DNA of 41,547 bases from Akkermansiaceae bacterium (GCA_029242935.1 JAQWSX010000003.1:1-41547), one strand, 5' to 3'. Shown: positions 8,475 to 18,168, counted from the stretch's first letter. Notes: generated by a model not told the origin, from the sequence alone. Program-made: numbers and translations.

Positions 8475-9635
8475 ATGCCAGGCCTCATCATTAAACCCCG
8501 CTCCCGTATTTTCCACGGCCACGAGTGGGTCTACTCTTCGGAAATCCAAAAAACTTTTGGAAATCCCGAGCCTGGCGACCTAGTGACGCTCAAGGATTTC
8601 AAGGATCGTCCCCTAGGGGTGGCAATCTATAACCCACAGTCACAAATTGTGGCGCGTAGGATCTCCCGAAGAAAACAAAAGCTCGATGCCGAGTTTTTTC
8701 TACGACGACTTGGTCAGGCCGTTAATTATCGGGAATCTCTTACCATTGCGCAAGACCTCCGAAGACTTGTTTGGAGCGAATCGGATGGCCTCCCAGGCGT
8801 CATTGTCGATCAATATGGGGAGCATCTCGTTCTACAAACAACTACCTTGGCCATGGATCAACGCAAAGATCTCATCGTCAGCTGTCTCGTTGAACTCCTC
8901 TCACCCAAATCAATCACTCTTCGTAATGACTCCTCAATGCGACGACCAGAGGGGCTTGAGCAAGAAATTATCATGGTTCACGGAGATCAACCGAAACCTT
9001 TTACGGTCTCACACCAAGACTCCGTCTTCGAAATCGATCCTGCGAATGGACAAAAAACCGGACTCTACCTCGATATCATGGACAGTTACCAAAAAGTCGC
9101 CCGCTTGGCACCCGGCAAGAAGGTCCTTGATCTATTCTGCAACCAGGGAGGATTCAGCCTTGCATGCGCACTCGCTGGAGCCCAATCGGTCCGTGCTGTC
9201 GATATTTCTGAAGATGCCACGGCGGCTGCGGCCAAAAATGCCGAACTGACTGGAGTGCAAATTGAAACCGTCACTGCTAATGCCTTCGATTTCCTTAGAA
9301 AACACGATGAAACCTACGATCTGATCATTCTTGATCCCCCATCGTTCACCCGAAATAAAAAAACAGTCAAGGACGCCATGCGCGGCTACAAGGAAATCCA
9401 TCTTAGAGCTCTCAATATGTTGAATCAGAGTGGAATACTAGCCACCTTCTGTTGCTCCCATCACGCGACCCGCGAGCTTTTTCTCGATAGTATCAAGAGT
9501 GCCGCTGTTGATGGAAAACGGACTCTCCGAATGATTGACAACCATTCCCAGCGACTCGATCACCCGATTATAGCAACCCTCCCGGAAACAGGATATTTAA
9601 AAGGATTCACCTTCCAGCTTGCACCAAATCGATAA
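8475..9635 (+). CDS. rlmI: RlmI-like class I SAM-dependent rRNA methyltransferase
   Basis: The protein matches the RlmI family, which methylates C5 of a cytosine in 23S rRNA (C1962 in E. coli). The start is a PUA-like domain beginning PGLIIKPRSRIFHGHEWVYSSEI. An EEHAD-type insert follows with SESDGLPGVIVDQYG. The Rossmann methyltransferase domain has KVLDLFCNQGGFSL (SAM motif I), AVDISEDA (motif II) and LIILDPPSF (motif IV), with the cysteines of FCCSHH near the end. The ATG at 8475 gives the usual family N terminus. Earlier starts at 8412 (ATG) or 8364 (TTG) would add an unrelated leader, the latter overlapping the divergent small basic protein gene. A small membrane protein gene follows after 6 bp. 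Confidence 0.88.
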   Translation: MPGLIIKPRSRIFHGHEWVYSSEIQKTFGNPEPGDLVTLKDFKDRPLGVAIYNPQSQIVARRISRRKQKLDAEFFLRRLGQAVNYRESLTIAQDLRRLVWSESDGLPGVIVDQYGEHLVLQTTTLAMDQRKDLIVSCLVELLSPKSITLRNDSSMRRPEGLEQEIIMVHGDQPKPFTVSHQDSVFEIDPANGQKTGLYLDIMDSYQKVARLAPGKKVLDLFCNQGGFSLACALAGAQSVRAVDISEDATAAAAKNAELTGVQIETVTANAFDFLRKHDETYDLIILDPPSFTRNKKTVKDAMRGYKEIHLRALNMLNQSGILATFCCSHHATRELFLDSIKSAAVDGKRTLRMIDNHSQRLDHPIIATLPETGYLKGFTFQLAPNR

Positions 9636-9641
9636 CACCAG

Positions 9642-10133
9642 ATGAAAACCCGTATCGCGCTCATCTCCCTCATTTTAGTCGCGGTGATCAGCTGGTATTT
9701 CTGGCACTACAATCAACCCAAGCAACAAATCAACCGGACAGTCGACCAATTCATCGGCGCTATCGAATATAACAGCTCAAAACTCCGAAGCCGTCAGGAG
9801 GTTCATGAGGCAGTCAGAACTTCTACAGAAGAGCCCATTACTCTCAAAGTCTTGGAGCTTCCATTCAATATCGAGATCCCCAGAGAGATGTCGTTGGAGG
9901 GCCTTTGTAGTCGAATCGATCTGCTTCACTCCATGACAGCCAGACGAAATTTCAGGAAGCTCGAGGAAGACCTCCAACTAATGGGCAATAAAGCTCAGCT
10001 CACTCGAATCGACGAAATCACGATGACAACGCCCCTTCGCGAGAAGAAAGCTGAATTATGGGAACTTGTCTTTGATCTCGAACTTCAGGAGCAATGGAAA
10101 ATCACCGCGATCCGGGCCAGGAGACACCAGTAA
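9642..10133 (+). CDS. Small membrane-anchored or secreted protein of unknown function
   Basis: The 163-residue product has one N-terminal hydrophobic helix (TRIALISLILVAVISWYFW) directly followed by charged sequence, consistent with an uncleaved anchor facing the periplasm. The rest is mixed alpha/beta, starting with a helix QQINRTVDQFIGAIEY and ending in a strand-rich LWELVFDLELQEQWKITAIRA. That layout resembles an NTF2-like or DUF4440-type fold, but this is only an impression. It starts 6 bp after the RlmI-like gene, so the two are probably one transcript. It is convergent with recG, with 10 bp between stops. Confidence 0.7.
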   Translation: MKTRIALISLILVAVISWYFWHYNQPKQQINRTVDQFIGAIEYNSSKLRSRQEVHEAVRTSTEEPITLKVLELPFNIEIPREMSLEGLCSRIDLLHSMTARRNFRKLEEDLQLMGNKAQLTRIDEITMTTPLREKKAELWELVFDLELQEQWKITAIRARRHQ

Positions 10134-10143
10134 TCTACGAGGA

Positions 10144-12156
10144 CTATTGGTTTGATACCTCAGCCTGTTCTAAGAGCCACGTTTTTAGGTGAACGTTTTG
10201 TCTGAGACTTGGATCTTCACGCAGCAATTTCTCAGCAATTTCACGCACCTCCCGAATGATAGACGTGTCTGCCAAAAACTCTACAAACCGCAAACCTCCC
10301 GCCCCGCTCTGTCGGGTTCCCAAAACTTCACCTGGCCCACGCAACTTCAAATCCTCCTCCGCAATCTTGAATCCATCAATCGTCCCAGCCAAAATATTCA
10401 GTTTTTCAGATGATTCGGGATTTTTACCATCGGTTACGAGAATACAATAACTCTTGTGCTCTCCCCGTCCAATCCGTCCTCGTAATTGGTGAAGCTGGGC
10501 CAAGCCAAAACGCTCGGCATTAAAGATCACCATGACATTGGCATTGGGCACATCGACTCCGACCTCGATGACAGTTGTCGAGACCAACACCTCCGATTTA
10601 CCGTCACGAAAGCGGTTCATCACCTCTTCCTTCTCGTCGGATGGCATCTTGCCATGAAGTAATTCGACTTCGAAGTGCTTGAATCGCTTCTTCCACTTCG
10701 GATGCTCCTCAACAGCCGAAGCTGCTTTTACCGATTTGCTATCATCCACAAGCGGATAAACCAAATAGGCCTGACGACCCTCTTCAAGTTGCTCAATAAG
10801 AAATTTAGTCATTTCCGTAACCTTCGGTTTCACACGCACTCCGCTGATAATCTTACCTCTCCCGGCTGGTAACTCATCCAGAATCGAGACGTCAAGATCA
10901 CCGTAGATCGTTAAGGTCAAAGTTCTTGGAATTGGCGTTGCCGTCATCACCAATACATCGGGCATCACTCCCCGCCGAATGAGTTTTCCTCGCTGGGATA
11001 CCCCAAACTTGTGCTGTTCATCGATCACAATCAGACCGAGATCATCAAAATCCACTTTGTCGTAAAGCAGTGCATGAGTTCCGACTATTATCTGAGCTGT
11101 GTTCACATCTTCCCGACGATCAGCCGTTGCTAAGCCCACCTTAATACCAAGTGGCGAGAGCCATTTCGAAAAGGTGAGATGATGTTGCTCCGCCAAAATC
11201 TGGGTCGGAGCCATCAAAGCCGCCTGACAACCAGAATCAACAGCAAGAAGCATTGCGCACATTGCCACGAAAGTCTTCCCACTCCCAACATCGCCTTGCA
11301 GCAACCGATTCATTGGTCGCCGCACCCGCATGTCCCCGATGATTTCTTTAACACTTCTCTTTTGCGCACCAGTCAAATCAAAGGGCAGGGAATTGTAAAA
11401 CTCAGTGAGAAGCGCCGTGCGCTTCCCAAGAATCCGCCCACTCAAATCTGCATGACGCGCCCTTCGCCAAACGACTCGCAGCTGCTGAAGGAAAATTTCT
11501 TCCTTCGCAAAATAGCGCCGTGCCGCATCAGCTTCTTTCAATATCCCGGGGAAATGAGCCTCGCGGAAAGCTTCAATTCTGGGATAAGTTGGATCGATAT
11601 CATGCACCGGAATCAAGGAAACACTATCAACCACTTCGAGCGCCCCAAAAATGACCTCCCGCAATCTCCTCTGAGGAACACCGCTCACATTCTTGTAGAT
11701 TGGCACAATACGCTCGAGATGAATGCTCCGTCCTTCTTCCGAAACAACCTCAAATTCTGGATGATCAATCACCACTTTCCCTCCGCTTTCCTTAGGCTTC
11801 CCATAAAGCACAACCTCATGCCCCGCTGCTATGATCTTATGGAGGAAAGGCATCTTAAACCAACGGCATGTGACCTGAGAAAAACCTCCCCCCGCATGGT
11901 CCTCGACGACAGCCTCGTAAAAACCCTTGCCGCCAAAACCTTTGCGTTGGGTATCGATCACTAGACCTCGAAGACAAACCGAACCACCACCTGCTTGAGC
12001 TGGAAAGGCGTCGAAACGACGTCGGTCCTCATATCGTTTGGGCAGCCAGTCGAGAAGATCCCCCACCCTTTCAATTCCGGCCACCCTTAGCGCTTCGACT
12101 TCCTGACCTCGAACGCCCGATAGCCCCTTAAGTAAATCATTCGCATTCATTCCCAT
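10144..12156 (-). CDS. recG: ATP-dependent DNA helicase RecG
   Basis: RecG remodels stalled replication forks and branch-migrates Holliday junctions. The 670-residue protein has an N-terminal wedge/OB region (LLDWLPKRYEDRR, then an OB-fold LRGLVIDTQRKGFGGKGFYEAVVEDHAGG). Superfamily 2 helicase motifs follow: Walker A GDVGSGKT at about 287-294, DEQH at about 377-380 with DEQHKFGVSQR, TATPIPRTLTLT, and the C-terminal motifs STTVIEVGVDVPNA and QLRGRIGRGEHKSYC. The QLRGRIGR segment is RecG/Mfd-typical. The start overlaps the end of recJ by 20 nt, which implies translational coupling. An alternative Met two codons in (12150) is possible. Confidence 0.97.
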   Translation of the reverse strand: MGMNANDLLKGLSGVRGQEVEALRVAGIERVGDLLDWLPKRYEDRRRFDAFPAQAGGGSVCLRGLVIDTQRKGFGGKGFYEAVVEDHAGGGFSQVTCRWFKMPFLHKIIAAGHEVVLYGKPKESGGKVVIDHPEFEVVSEEGRSIHLERIVPIYKNVSGVPQRRLREVIFGALEVVDSVSLIPVHDIDPTYPRIEAFREAHFPGILKEADAARRYFAKEEIFLQQLRVVWRRARHADLSGRILGKRTALLTEFYNSLPFDLTGAQKRSVKEIIGDMRVRRPMNRLLQGDVGSGKTFVAMCAMLLAVDSGCQAALMAPTQILAEQHHLTFSKWLSPLGIKVGLATADRREDVNTAQIIVGTHALLYDKVDFDDLGLIVIDEQHKFGVSQRGKLIRRGVMPDVLVMTATPIPRTLTLTIYGDLDVSILDELPAGRGKIISGVRVKPKVTEMTKFLIEQLEEGRQAYLVYPLVDDSKSVKAASAVEEHPKWKKRFKHFEVELLHGKMPSDEKEEVMNRFRDGKSEVLVSTTVIEVGVDVPNANVMVIFNAERFGLAQLHQLRGRIGRGEHKSYCILVTDGKNPESSEKLNILAGTIDGFKIAEEDLKLRGPGEVLGTRQSGAGGLRFVEFLADTSIIREVREIAEKLLREDPSLRQNVHLKTWLLEQAEVSNQ

Positions 12157-13849
12157 TTCGGACCGCAGGCCTCACATTTTGAATACTAATCTGCACGTTC
12201 ACCCGACCACGGAAAACATTTCGATCAACCGCAAATGCGATATCCCAAGGAGGATCTGGCAGTTCATTGGCTCCCCCGCCGAAGAAAATGGCATCACGTT
12301 CGTCATATCCTTGTCGCAGGAATAGACGAAGATGGTTGTTCTTCAGACGCCTGGGCGGCTCGGTGAGCCAAACATTACGAGCCATGAACACCGGCTGAGG
12401 ATTCGAACTACCGAATGGTTGCAAGAGTTCGTAACTCGCCAGAAAATCGAGGGAAAGTTCCCCGAGCTCAACTTCAGCATCAACATGAACCTTCGCCTCG
12501 AGATCCTTCTCACCGCAAGTCTCATCCACAAATTTCACGAAGTCCTCGCGGAAGACACCTATTAAATCCTCGTGGATACTCAAACCGGCTGCCATATGAT
12601 GTCCACCGCCTGCGATCAGATGTTCTCGACACGATCCGATTGCCTCAACCAATGAAATTCCGGCGATACTTCGGCCGCTCCCTTTCCCAATCCCATTTTT
12701 GTCGATCGAAATCACAAAAGCAGGTTTATGGTACATCCGCATCAGGCGGGAGGCAACGATTCCAACCACTCCGGCGTGCCACGATCGCGAACCAACCACG
12801 ATAACCGGGTCGTTGGAACTATCCTTCAACATCGCCATCGCTTCCGCAAAAATTGCTTGCTCCAACTGTTGGCGGTTTCGGTTGAAATTCTCCAATTCGT
12901 CAGCTAAATCGAGGGCTTCGTTTGAACATTCCGTCATCAAAATCGCAAGAGCTTGCTCCGGTTGATCCATCCGTCCGGCTGCATTCAACCTAGGACCGAT
13001 CCGAAAACCAATATCGGCACTACTTAACCTCCCCTCAGTTCCTGTGAGCTTCAAGAGTGCTCGCAGTCCTGGCCTGACCGAATGCTCCAGTTTCCGCAAC
13101 CCATGCCTTACTAAAAGGCGATTTTCTGCCACCAAAGGAACGATATCGGAAATAGTCGCAACTGCCACCAAATCGAGCACCGATTTAAGATCGAATTTCT
13201 CGAGCGGCCTTTGCTTCAGTAAAGCATGAGCTAGCTTAAAAACGACTCCTGCCGCACAAAGATATTCGAGGGAATGACCAGAGGCTTTCGGATTAACCAA
13301 AGCAACGCAATCAGGTCGCCCATCAGGACCAATCTCGTGATGATCAACCACTACAGTATCGACCCCTTTGCTCTTAAGCATCGCGATCGCTTCGTTAGAA
13401 ACCGTCCCGCAATCAACCGAGATCATGAGGTCGGGCTTACCGCATTCGTTCAGGCAGCGCTCTAGCCCTCCCGCACTCAAACCATACCCCTCACTACTCC
13501 GGCGAGGAATGAACGAGTCAGGTTTCAAACCATACGCTTCGAGTGTCTTGCAAAGCACTGCAATTGAACTGACCCCATCAACATCGTAATCACCATATAC
13601 GCAGACGCGTTCTTCATTGTCGATCGCATGTAAGATACGCTCGACCGCAAAATCGATCTCTGGGATCTCGAAAGGATCGGTCAACTCAGCAAGACGTGGG
13701 CGTAGAAATCTATCAACCTCATCGTATTGGATTCCTCTCTGCGCAAGCAACCGCCCAAGAATGCCCGGCATTCCCTTTGGAACCAGATCCTCCCAACCCT
13801 CGGGTGCTTCGCGGATTACCCACTGCACCAGCTTTTCTTCCTGGCTCAA
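12137..13849 (-). CDS. recJ: Single-stranded-DNA-specific 5'-3' exonuclease RecJ
   Basis: RecJ digests single-stranded DNA in recombination and mismatch repair. The 570-residue product has DHH-family motifs: GDYDVDGVSS at about 82-91, the SVDCGT motif, DHHEIG near 168, and the DHHA1-domain GGGHHMAAG. A C-terminal OB-like domain follows. The apparent start is TTG at 13849, 6 bp after the stop of a small secreted protein gene and with no strong ribosome binding site. The N-terminal residues WVIREAPEGWEDL fit the family, so the TTG is plausible. Its 3' end overlaps recG by 20 nt, giving a recJ-recG pair of repair genes under one transcript. Confidence 0.96.
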   Translation of the reverse strand: MSQEEKLVQWVIREAPEGWEDLVPKGMPGILGRLLAQRGIQYDEVDRFLRPRLAELTDPFEIPEIDFAVERILHAIDNEERVCVYGDYDVDGVSSIAVLCKTLEAYGLKPDSFIPRRSSEGYGLSAGGLERCLNECGKPDLMISVDCGTVSNEAIAMLKSKGVDTVVVDHHEIGPDGRPDCVALVNPKASGHSLEYLCAAGVVFKLAHALLKQRPLEKFDLKSVLDLVAVATISDIVPLVAENRLLVRHGLRKLEHSVRPGLRALLKLTGTEGRLSSADIGFRIGPRLNAAGRMDQPEQALAILMTECSNEALDLADELENFNRNRQQLEQAIFAEAMAMLKDSSNDPVIVVGSRSWHAGVVGIVASRLMRMYHKPAFVISIDKNGIGKGSGRSIAGISLVEAIGSCREHLIAGGGHHMAAGLSIHEDLIGVFREDFVKFVDETCGEKDLEAKVHVDAEVELGELSLDFLASYELLQPFGSSNPQPVFMARNVWLTEPPRRLKNNHLRLFLRQGYDERDAIFFGGGANELPDPPWDIAFAVDRNVFRGRVNVQISIQNVRPAVRNGNECE

Positions 13850-13855
13850 GATTTG

Positions 13856-14095
13856 CTAGGATTTTCCTTTTAAGATCGAAAAGCTCTTTTTCCTTTCGAC
13901 CATGAGAAGGTTTCCCGCTTTCACTGGACCCTCAATGACGGAAAAAAGATCAACGGCCCTAGTCATCTCAACCTCATGTTCTCCAAGCCTAACTTTACAC
14001 ATGTATAAAAGCGGGGGGTCATCAGCGCCGGACGCTAATGACCCGAGAACGGCCATCAGGATCCAAAACCGGATCAAATGAGTAATCGAATTCAT
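13856..14095 (-). CDS. Small secreted protein of unknown function
   Basis: The 79-residue product starts with a Sec-type signal peptide (MNSITHLIRFWILMAVLGSL, cleavage expected near ASGADD). The mature part of about 55 residues includes MCKVRLGEHEVEMTRAVDLF and a basic C terminus. No known domain is recognised. It is supported by the signal peptide, the ATG start, and a spacing of 6 bp to recJ on the same strand, which makes it the likely first gene of the recJ-recG transcript. It could still be a chance open frame. Confidence 0.5.
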   Translation of the reverse strand: MNSITHLIRFWILMAVLGSLASGADDPPLLYMCKVRLGEHEVEMTRAVDLFSVIEGPVKAGNLLMVERKKSFSILKGKS

Positions 14096-14398
14096 AGCCT
14101 ATTACTGACAGCCGATTCTCACCCCCGCAAGCGAAAGACTTCGGACACTCGGATTGAACGTTGCATAATGGTCCTCTCTCTCCTTCGTTCACCTCACAAC
14201 TAGGAACCTCACAACTAGGAACCTCAACATCCAGTATTAAGAAAGATTTTACTGAAATACCCTGAATGAAACTTCACACCATTGACGGTTGCTTTCGATT
14301 GGATTGCTATTTGCTGCGCAGAAGCTTGCATTTCACAAACCCACAAAAGTAATCTGATAGATCGACGAATTAGCCAACTTAGAATAAAGATTAACTTT
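14096..14398. other. Intergenic region before the first cytochrome gene
   Basis: Three hundred bases without a convincing gene separate two divergent transcripts. An in-frame extension of the downstream gene to 14282 exists but lacks any recognisable coding signal. The stretch holds a 15-bp tandem repeat near 14191 and should contain both promoters. I could not pick confident -35/-10 boxes. Confidence 0.5.
14191..14226. repeat. 15-bp direct repeat, 2.4 copies
   Basis: The unit ACCTCACAACTAGGA occurs at 14191-14205 and 14206-14220, followed by a partial third copy ACCTCA at 14221-14226. It lies in the divergent intergenic region about 175 bp before the cytochrome gene start. Confidence 0.85.
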
Positions 14399-16654
14399 AT
14401 GGTTTTCAAATGCTCTCACAAGATTGCTTTCGCCAGCGTCCTTTTCACCAATGCTCTCCATAGCACCGAGAAGGTGGATTTCGCCCGCGAAGTCCTGCCC
14501 ATTCTCTCGGATAAGTGCTTCACCTGCCACGGCCCAGATACCAAGAAGGCAAAAGACCTGCGGCTCGATAGTTACGAAGCAGCCACCAAAGATCGTAAAG
14601 GAATTCGTTCCATCGATCCTGACAATCTCGAGGACAGCGAACTGATTTTCCGGATCCACGATGAAGACGATCCCATGCCTCCTGAAGACGATGGCAAGCC
14701 TTTGACAGCAAAAGAAAAAGAAATTCTCACCCGCTGGGTCAAGCAGGGCGGAAAATACGCTTCCCACTGGGCCTTTGTTCCTCCAGCAAAGAGCGAGAAT
14801 GCTCCTGAAGAAAAAGCAATCGATTTCTTTATCGAGAGAGGCTTAAGAGACGAAAAGCCTTCCGTATCCTTTGCTAAAGAAGCCTCACGGGAGGTCCTCG
14901 CACGTCGGGCCGCCCTAATCGTTACCGGACTCCCTCCGAAGCCTGCCCTCCTCGAAAACTTCCTTGCCGACAATTCTCCCAATTCCTACGAGAAATTCGT
15001 CGATAAACTCCTCTCTTCTCCAAAATACGGCGAACATCAGGCGCGATACTGGCTCGATGCCATTCGCTATGGTGACACTCACGGTCTCCATCTCGACAAT
15101 AAACGGGGAATTTATCCTTACCGGGATTGGGTGGTTCGCGCCTTCAACGAAAATCTTCCGATCAACGATTTCATCACTTGGCAACTCGCTGGCGACCTTC
15201 TCCCAAACCCAACAGTCACTCAGAAAATTGCCACAGGCTACGTCCGGATGAATCCGACAACTTCCGAAGGCGGAGCGATTCCCGACGAATTTCAAGCCAA
15301 AAACAACTTCGACCGAACCGAAACGCTTGGGACAGTTATGCTTGGAATGACAATGTCGTGCGCGAGATGCCACACGCACAAATACGACCCGATCACTCAG
15401 AAGGAATACTTCAACCTCCTAGCGTTCTTCAACAGCACCGCAGAGAGCCCACTTGACGGCAATAAATACGATCACGGCCCGGTCATGAAAGCTCCTGCCA
15501 GTCCCAAGGAGTGGGAAGCCTTGGCTTCTTCCGACGGCAAAGAACAGGAAGCCGCAAAATCATTCACAACCACGACCTTGATCGCTCAGGAGCTTCCAAA
15601 ACCAAGAGTAACTAAAATCCTAAAACGGGGCGAATACCATAGCCCAATCGGCGAAGCCCTTAACCCCGATGTTCCAGCGATAATGGGAAATTTCCCTGAA
15701 AGCGCGCCGCGCAATCGCTTGGGTCTCGCTCAGTGGCTAACTGGAGACAAACAACCTCTCGTCACTAGGGTTCTTGTAAACCGAATGTGGCAAAGGGTTT
15801 TCGGGTATGGCTTGGTTCGTACTCCAGAAGATTTTGGACTCCAGGGAGAACAGGCAACCCACCCGGAATTGCTCGACTGGCTGGCCGTGGAGTTCCGTGA
15901 AAAGGGTTGGGATCTGAAGCATATCCTCCGCCTCATGGTCACAAGTCAGACCTTCAAACAGAGTTCCCAATTTCGCACAAATCTGGATGACCCCGAGAAC
16001 CGGCTTCTCGCGCGCGGACCAGGTTTCAGGCTCGATGCCGAAGTCATCCGCGACATTGGCCTTTGGACCAGCGGACTCCTTGACCCGACCATGGGTGGAG
16101 AAGGAGTGAAACCTTATCAGCCGGCTGGGCTTTGGAAGGCTCTGATGCATCCTGGCAGCAACACCAAAAACTACGTGCAGGATAAGGGAGATAAACTCTA
16201 TCGGCGCAGCATTTACGTCTATTGGAAACGAACGAGTCCGCATCCCATGATGACCCTCTTCGATGCTCCTAACCGCGAATCTAGCTGCGTAAAGCGTTCT
16301 CGTAGCAGCACTGCACTACAATCGCTCGCTCTTCTCAATGAGACTCAAAGGGTCGAAATGGGCCGCAAGCTTGCTGAGCGACTGATTCAGTCATCTCCAA
16401 ATGATAAATCACGACTTGATCAGCTCTACAAGCTGCTTGCCTGTCGCAAGTCTCTCCCTCGAGAAAGCAAGGTCTGCCTAGGCCTTCTTGCATCCATGAA
16501 GGATCGCTATTCCTCAGCTCCTGAGGAAGCCAAAGCCCTTCTTTCGACCGGAGATGCCCCGCTAAACTCGGAGCTCAATCCCACTGAACTTGCGGCCTGG
16601 ACTCAGGTCGTCACAACCGTCCTCGCCAGTGACGTCGCCCTCTCCCTCTTTTAA
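14399..16654 (+). CDS. Exported cytochrome: PSCyt1-type heme domain + DUF1549 + DUF1553
   Basis: Numbered from the ATG at 14399, this 751-residue protein has a signal peptide (MVFKCSHKIAFASVLFTNAL). A c-type heme motif CFTCH at 40-44 follows, in the planctomycete-cytochrome context FAREVLPILSDKCFTCHG. DUF1549 comes next (ARRAALIVTGLPP to WLDAIRYGDTHG) with a second heme motif CARCH at 321-325 in MSCARCHTHKYDPI. DUF1553 completes it (NRLGLAQWLTGDKQPLVTRV through LRLMVTSQTFKQSS and RSSTALQSLALLNE). It lacks the LamG-like insert found in many larger homologues. The family is exported and presumed to be redox active; the substrate is not established. It is followed 20 bp later by a DUF1501 gene, its usual partner. 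The longer reading from 14282 is rejected because it buries the signal peptide. Confidence 0.88.
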   Translation: MVFKCSHKIAFASVLFTNALHSTEKVDFAREVLPILSDKCFTCHGPDTKKAKDLRLDSYEAATKDRKGIRSIDPDNLEDSELIFRIHDEDDPMPPEDDGKPLTAKEKEILTRWVKQGGKYASHWAFVPPAKSENAPEEKAIDFFIERGLRDEKPSVSFAKEASREVLARRAALIVTGLPPKPALLENFLADNSPNSYEKFVDKLLSSPKYGEHQARYWLDAIRYGDTHGLHLDNKRGIYPYRDWVVRAFNENLPINDFITWQLAGDLLPNPTVTQKIATGYVRMNPTTSEGGAIPDEFQAKNNFDRTETLGTVMLGMTMSCARCHTHKYDPITQKEYFNLLAFFNSTAESPLDGNKYDHGPVMKAPASPKEWEALASSDGKEQEAAKSFTTTTLIAQELPKPRVTKILKRGEYHSPIGEALNPDVPAIMGNFPESAPRNRLGLAQWLTGDKQPLVTRVLVNRMWQRVFGYGLVRTPEDFGLQGEQATHPELLDWLAVEFREKGWDLKHILRLMVTSQTFKQSSQFRTNLDDPENRLLARGPGFRLDAEVIRDIGLWTSGLLDPTMGGEGVKPYQPAGLWKALMHPGSNTKNYVQDKGDKLYRRSIYVYWKRTSPHPMMTLFDAPNRESSCVKRSRSSTALQSLALLNETQRVEMGRKLAERLIQSSPNDKSRLDQLYKLLACRKSLPRESKVCLGLLASMKDRYSSAPEEAKALLSTGDAPLNSELNPTELAAWTQVVTTVLASDVALSLF

Positions 16655-16674
16655 TTTTTTAACCCTCTATTTCC

Positions 16675-18168
16675 ATGAACTCAGCACGCGAATTTGATCT
16701 AAACATGACCCGCCGTCAGCTCTTCGGGCGAAGTGCTCTTGGTCTTGGAACAGCCACCATGGCGCAACTACTGGGCGCGGATCTTTTAGCTCAGACTCCC
16801 GATAGCCCCGATGGCTTGCACCATCCCGCCAAAGCAAAACGCGTCATTTACCTCTTCATGAGTGGTGGTCCGAGCCAGCACGACATGTGGGACTACAAGC
16901 CAAAGATGAAAGAGATGTTTGGCAAAGACCTACCCGAGCACGTTCGAGACGGCCAGCGTATCACGGGAATGACCGCCCGACAAAAAAACCTCCCGGTTTG
17001 CCCGTCGAAATATAAGTTTAATAAACATGACAACAACGATCAGGGAGTCTGGATCAGCGAACTCCTCCCTCACACCGCCAAGGTAGCCAAAGAGCTTTGT
17101 GTCATTAACAGCACCTTCACCGAGGCCATCAACCACGACCCCGCTGTCACCTATATTCAAACTGGCAGTCAGATCCCTGGGCGTCCCAGCTTCGGGTCAT
17201 GGCTCAGCTATGGACTCGGCCGCATGAACGACGACCTTCCTGGCTACGTCGTGATGCATGCGAAAACCAACTTCGGTGAGCAAAGCCTCTTCAACCGTCT
17301 CTGGGGTCCCGGCTTCTTACCATCCGAACATCAAGGTGTCCTCCTTCGAAGTCAGGGGGACCCCGTTCTTTATCTCAACAATCCAAAAGGCGTTTCCCGA
17401 ACCGACCGCCGGGCCCAACTCGATACCCTCGCTGCTCTCAACCAATCCCAGCACGACCGTTTTGGAGACCCCGAGATTCTCGCCCGCATTAAGCAACATG
17501 AGATGGCCTATCGCATGCAAACTTCGGTTCCAGAGCTAATGGATCTTTCCAACGAAAAGGATTCCACTTTCAAACTCTACGGAGAGGAAGCACGCCAAGC
17601 AGGAACCTTCGCCGCTTGTTGTCTCAATGCTAGGCGCCTCGCCGAGCGTGGCGTTCGGAACATTCAGATCTTCCATCGTGGCTGGGATGCCCACGGCAGC
17701 CTTCCCAGAGAGCACGAATCACAATGCAAGGATATTGATCAGGCCTGCGCCGCGCTGATCACCGATCTCAAGGAACGTGGAATGCTCGAAGATACCCTTG
17801 TGGTCTGGGGCGGAGAATTTGGACGTACTGCTTACTGCCAGGGCGCACTCAGCAAGACAAATTATGGAAGAGACCACCACCCACGCTGTTTTACCACCTG
17901 GATGGCCGGAGGTGGCATAAAGCCTGGGATTACCTACGGTCGAAGCGATGACTATGGTTACAATATTGCCGATGCCGATGGAAACCCTATCTTCCCGCAA
18001 CCCACCAAGGATCACTGGACTCCGGGCAGCATGCATATTCATGATCTCAATGCCACGATCCTACACCTGCTCGGCATCGATCACCGCAAACTGACCTATC
18101 GATACCAGGGCCGGGACTTCCGCCTCACGGACATCCATGGCCACGTCATTAAAGATCTCCTCGCTTAG
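16675..18168 (+). CDS. Tat-exported DUF1501 protein (first copy)
   Basis: The 497-residue product begins with a twin-arginine signal (MTRRQLFGRSALGLG, R13-R14) and an AQ cleavage region, so it should be folded in the cytoplasm and exported by Tat. The DUF1501 domain, distantly related to the alkaline phosphatase/sulfatase fold, carries GGPSQHDMWDYKP, the GWDAHG segment, WGGEFGRT, and GRDHHPRCFTTWMAGGG. Such proteins usually sit beside DUF1549/DUF1553 cytochromes, as here (20 bp spacing, same transcript). The reaction is unknown; a hydrolase acting on sulfated or phosphorylated material is a guess from the fold. The 3' end overlaps the convergent PDZ/HEAT gene by 4 nt. Confidence 0.9.
   Translation: MNSAREFDLNMTRRQLFGRSALGLGTATMAQLLGADLLAQTPDSPDGLHHPAKAKRVIYLFMSGGPSQHDMWDYKPKMKEMFGKDLPEHVRDGQRITGMTARQKNLPVCPSKYKFNKHDNNDQGVWISELLPHTAKVAKELCVINSTFTEAINHDPAVTYIQTGSQIPGRPSFGSWLSYGLGRMNDDLPGYVVMHAKTNFGEQSLFNRLWGPGFLPSEHQGVLLRSQGDPVLYLNNPKGVSRTDRRAQLDTLAALNQSQHDRFGDPEILARIKQHEMAYRMQTSVPELMDLSNEKDSTFKLYGEEARQAGTFAACCLNARRLAERGVRNIQIFHRGWDAHGSLPREHESQCKDIDQACAALITDLKERGMLEDTLVVWGGEFGRTAYCQGALSKTNYGRDHHPRCFTTWMAGGGIKPGITYGRSDDYGYNIADADGNPIFPQPTKDHWTPGSMHIHDLNATILHLLGIDHRKLTYRYQGRDFRLTDIHGHVIKDLLA

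Noticed and set aside
11179-11964. 261-codon plus-strand frame inside recG
   Set aside because: Antisense to recG motifs; no recognisable protein family.
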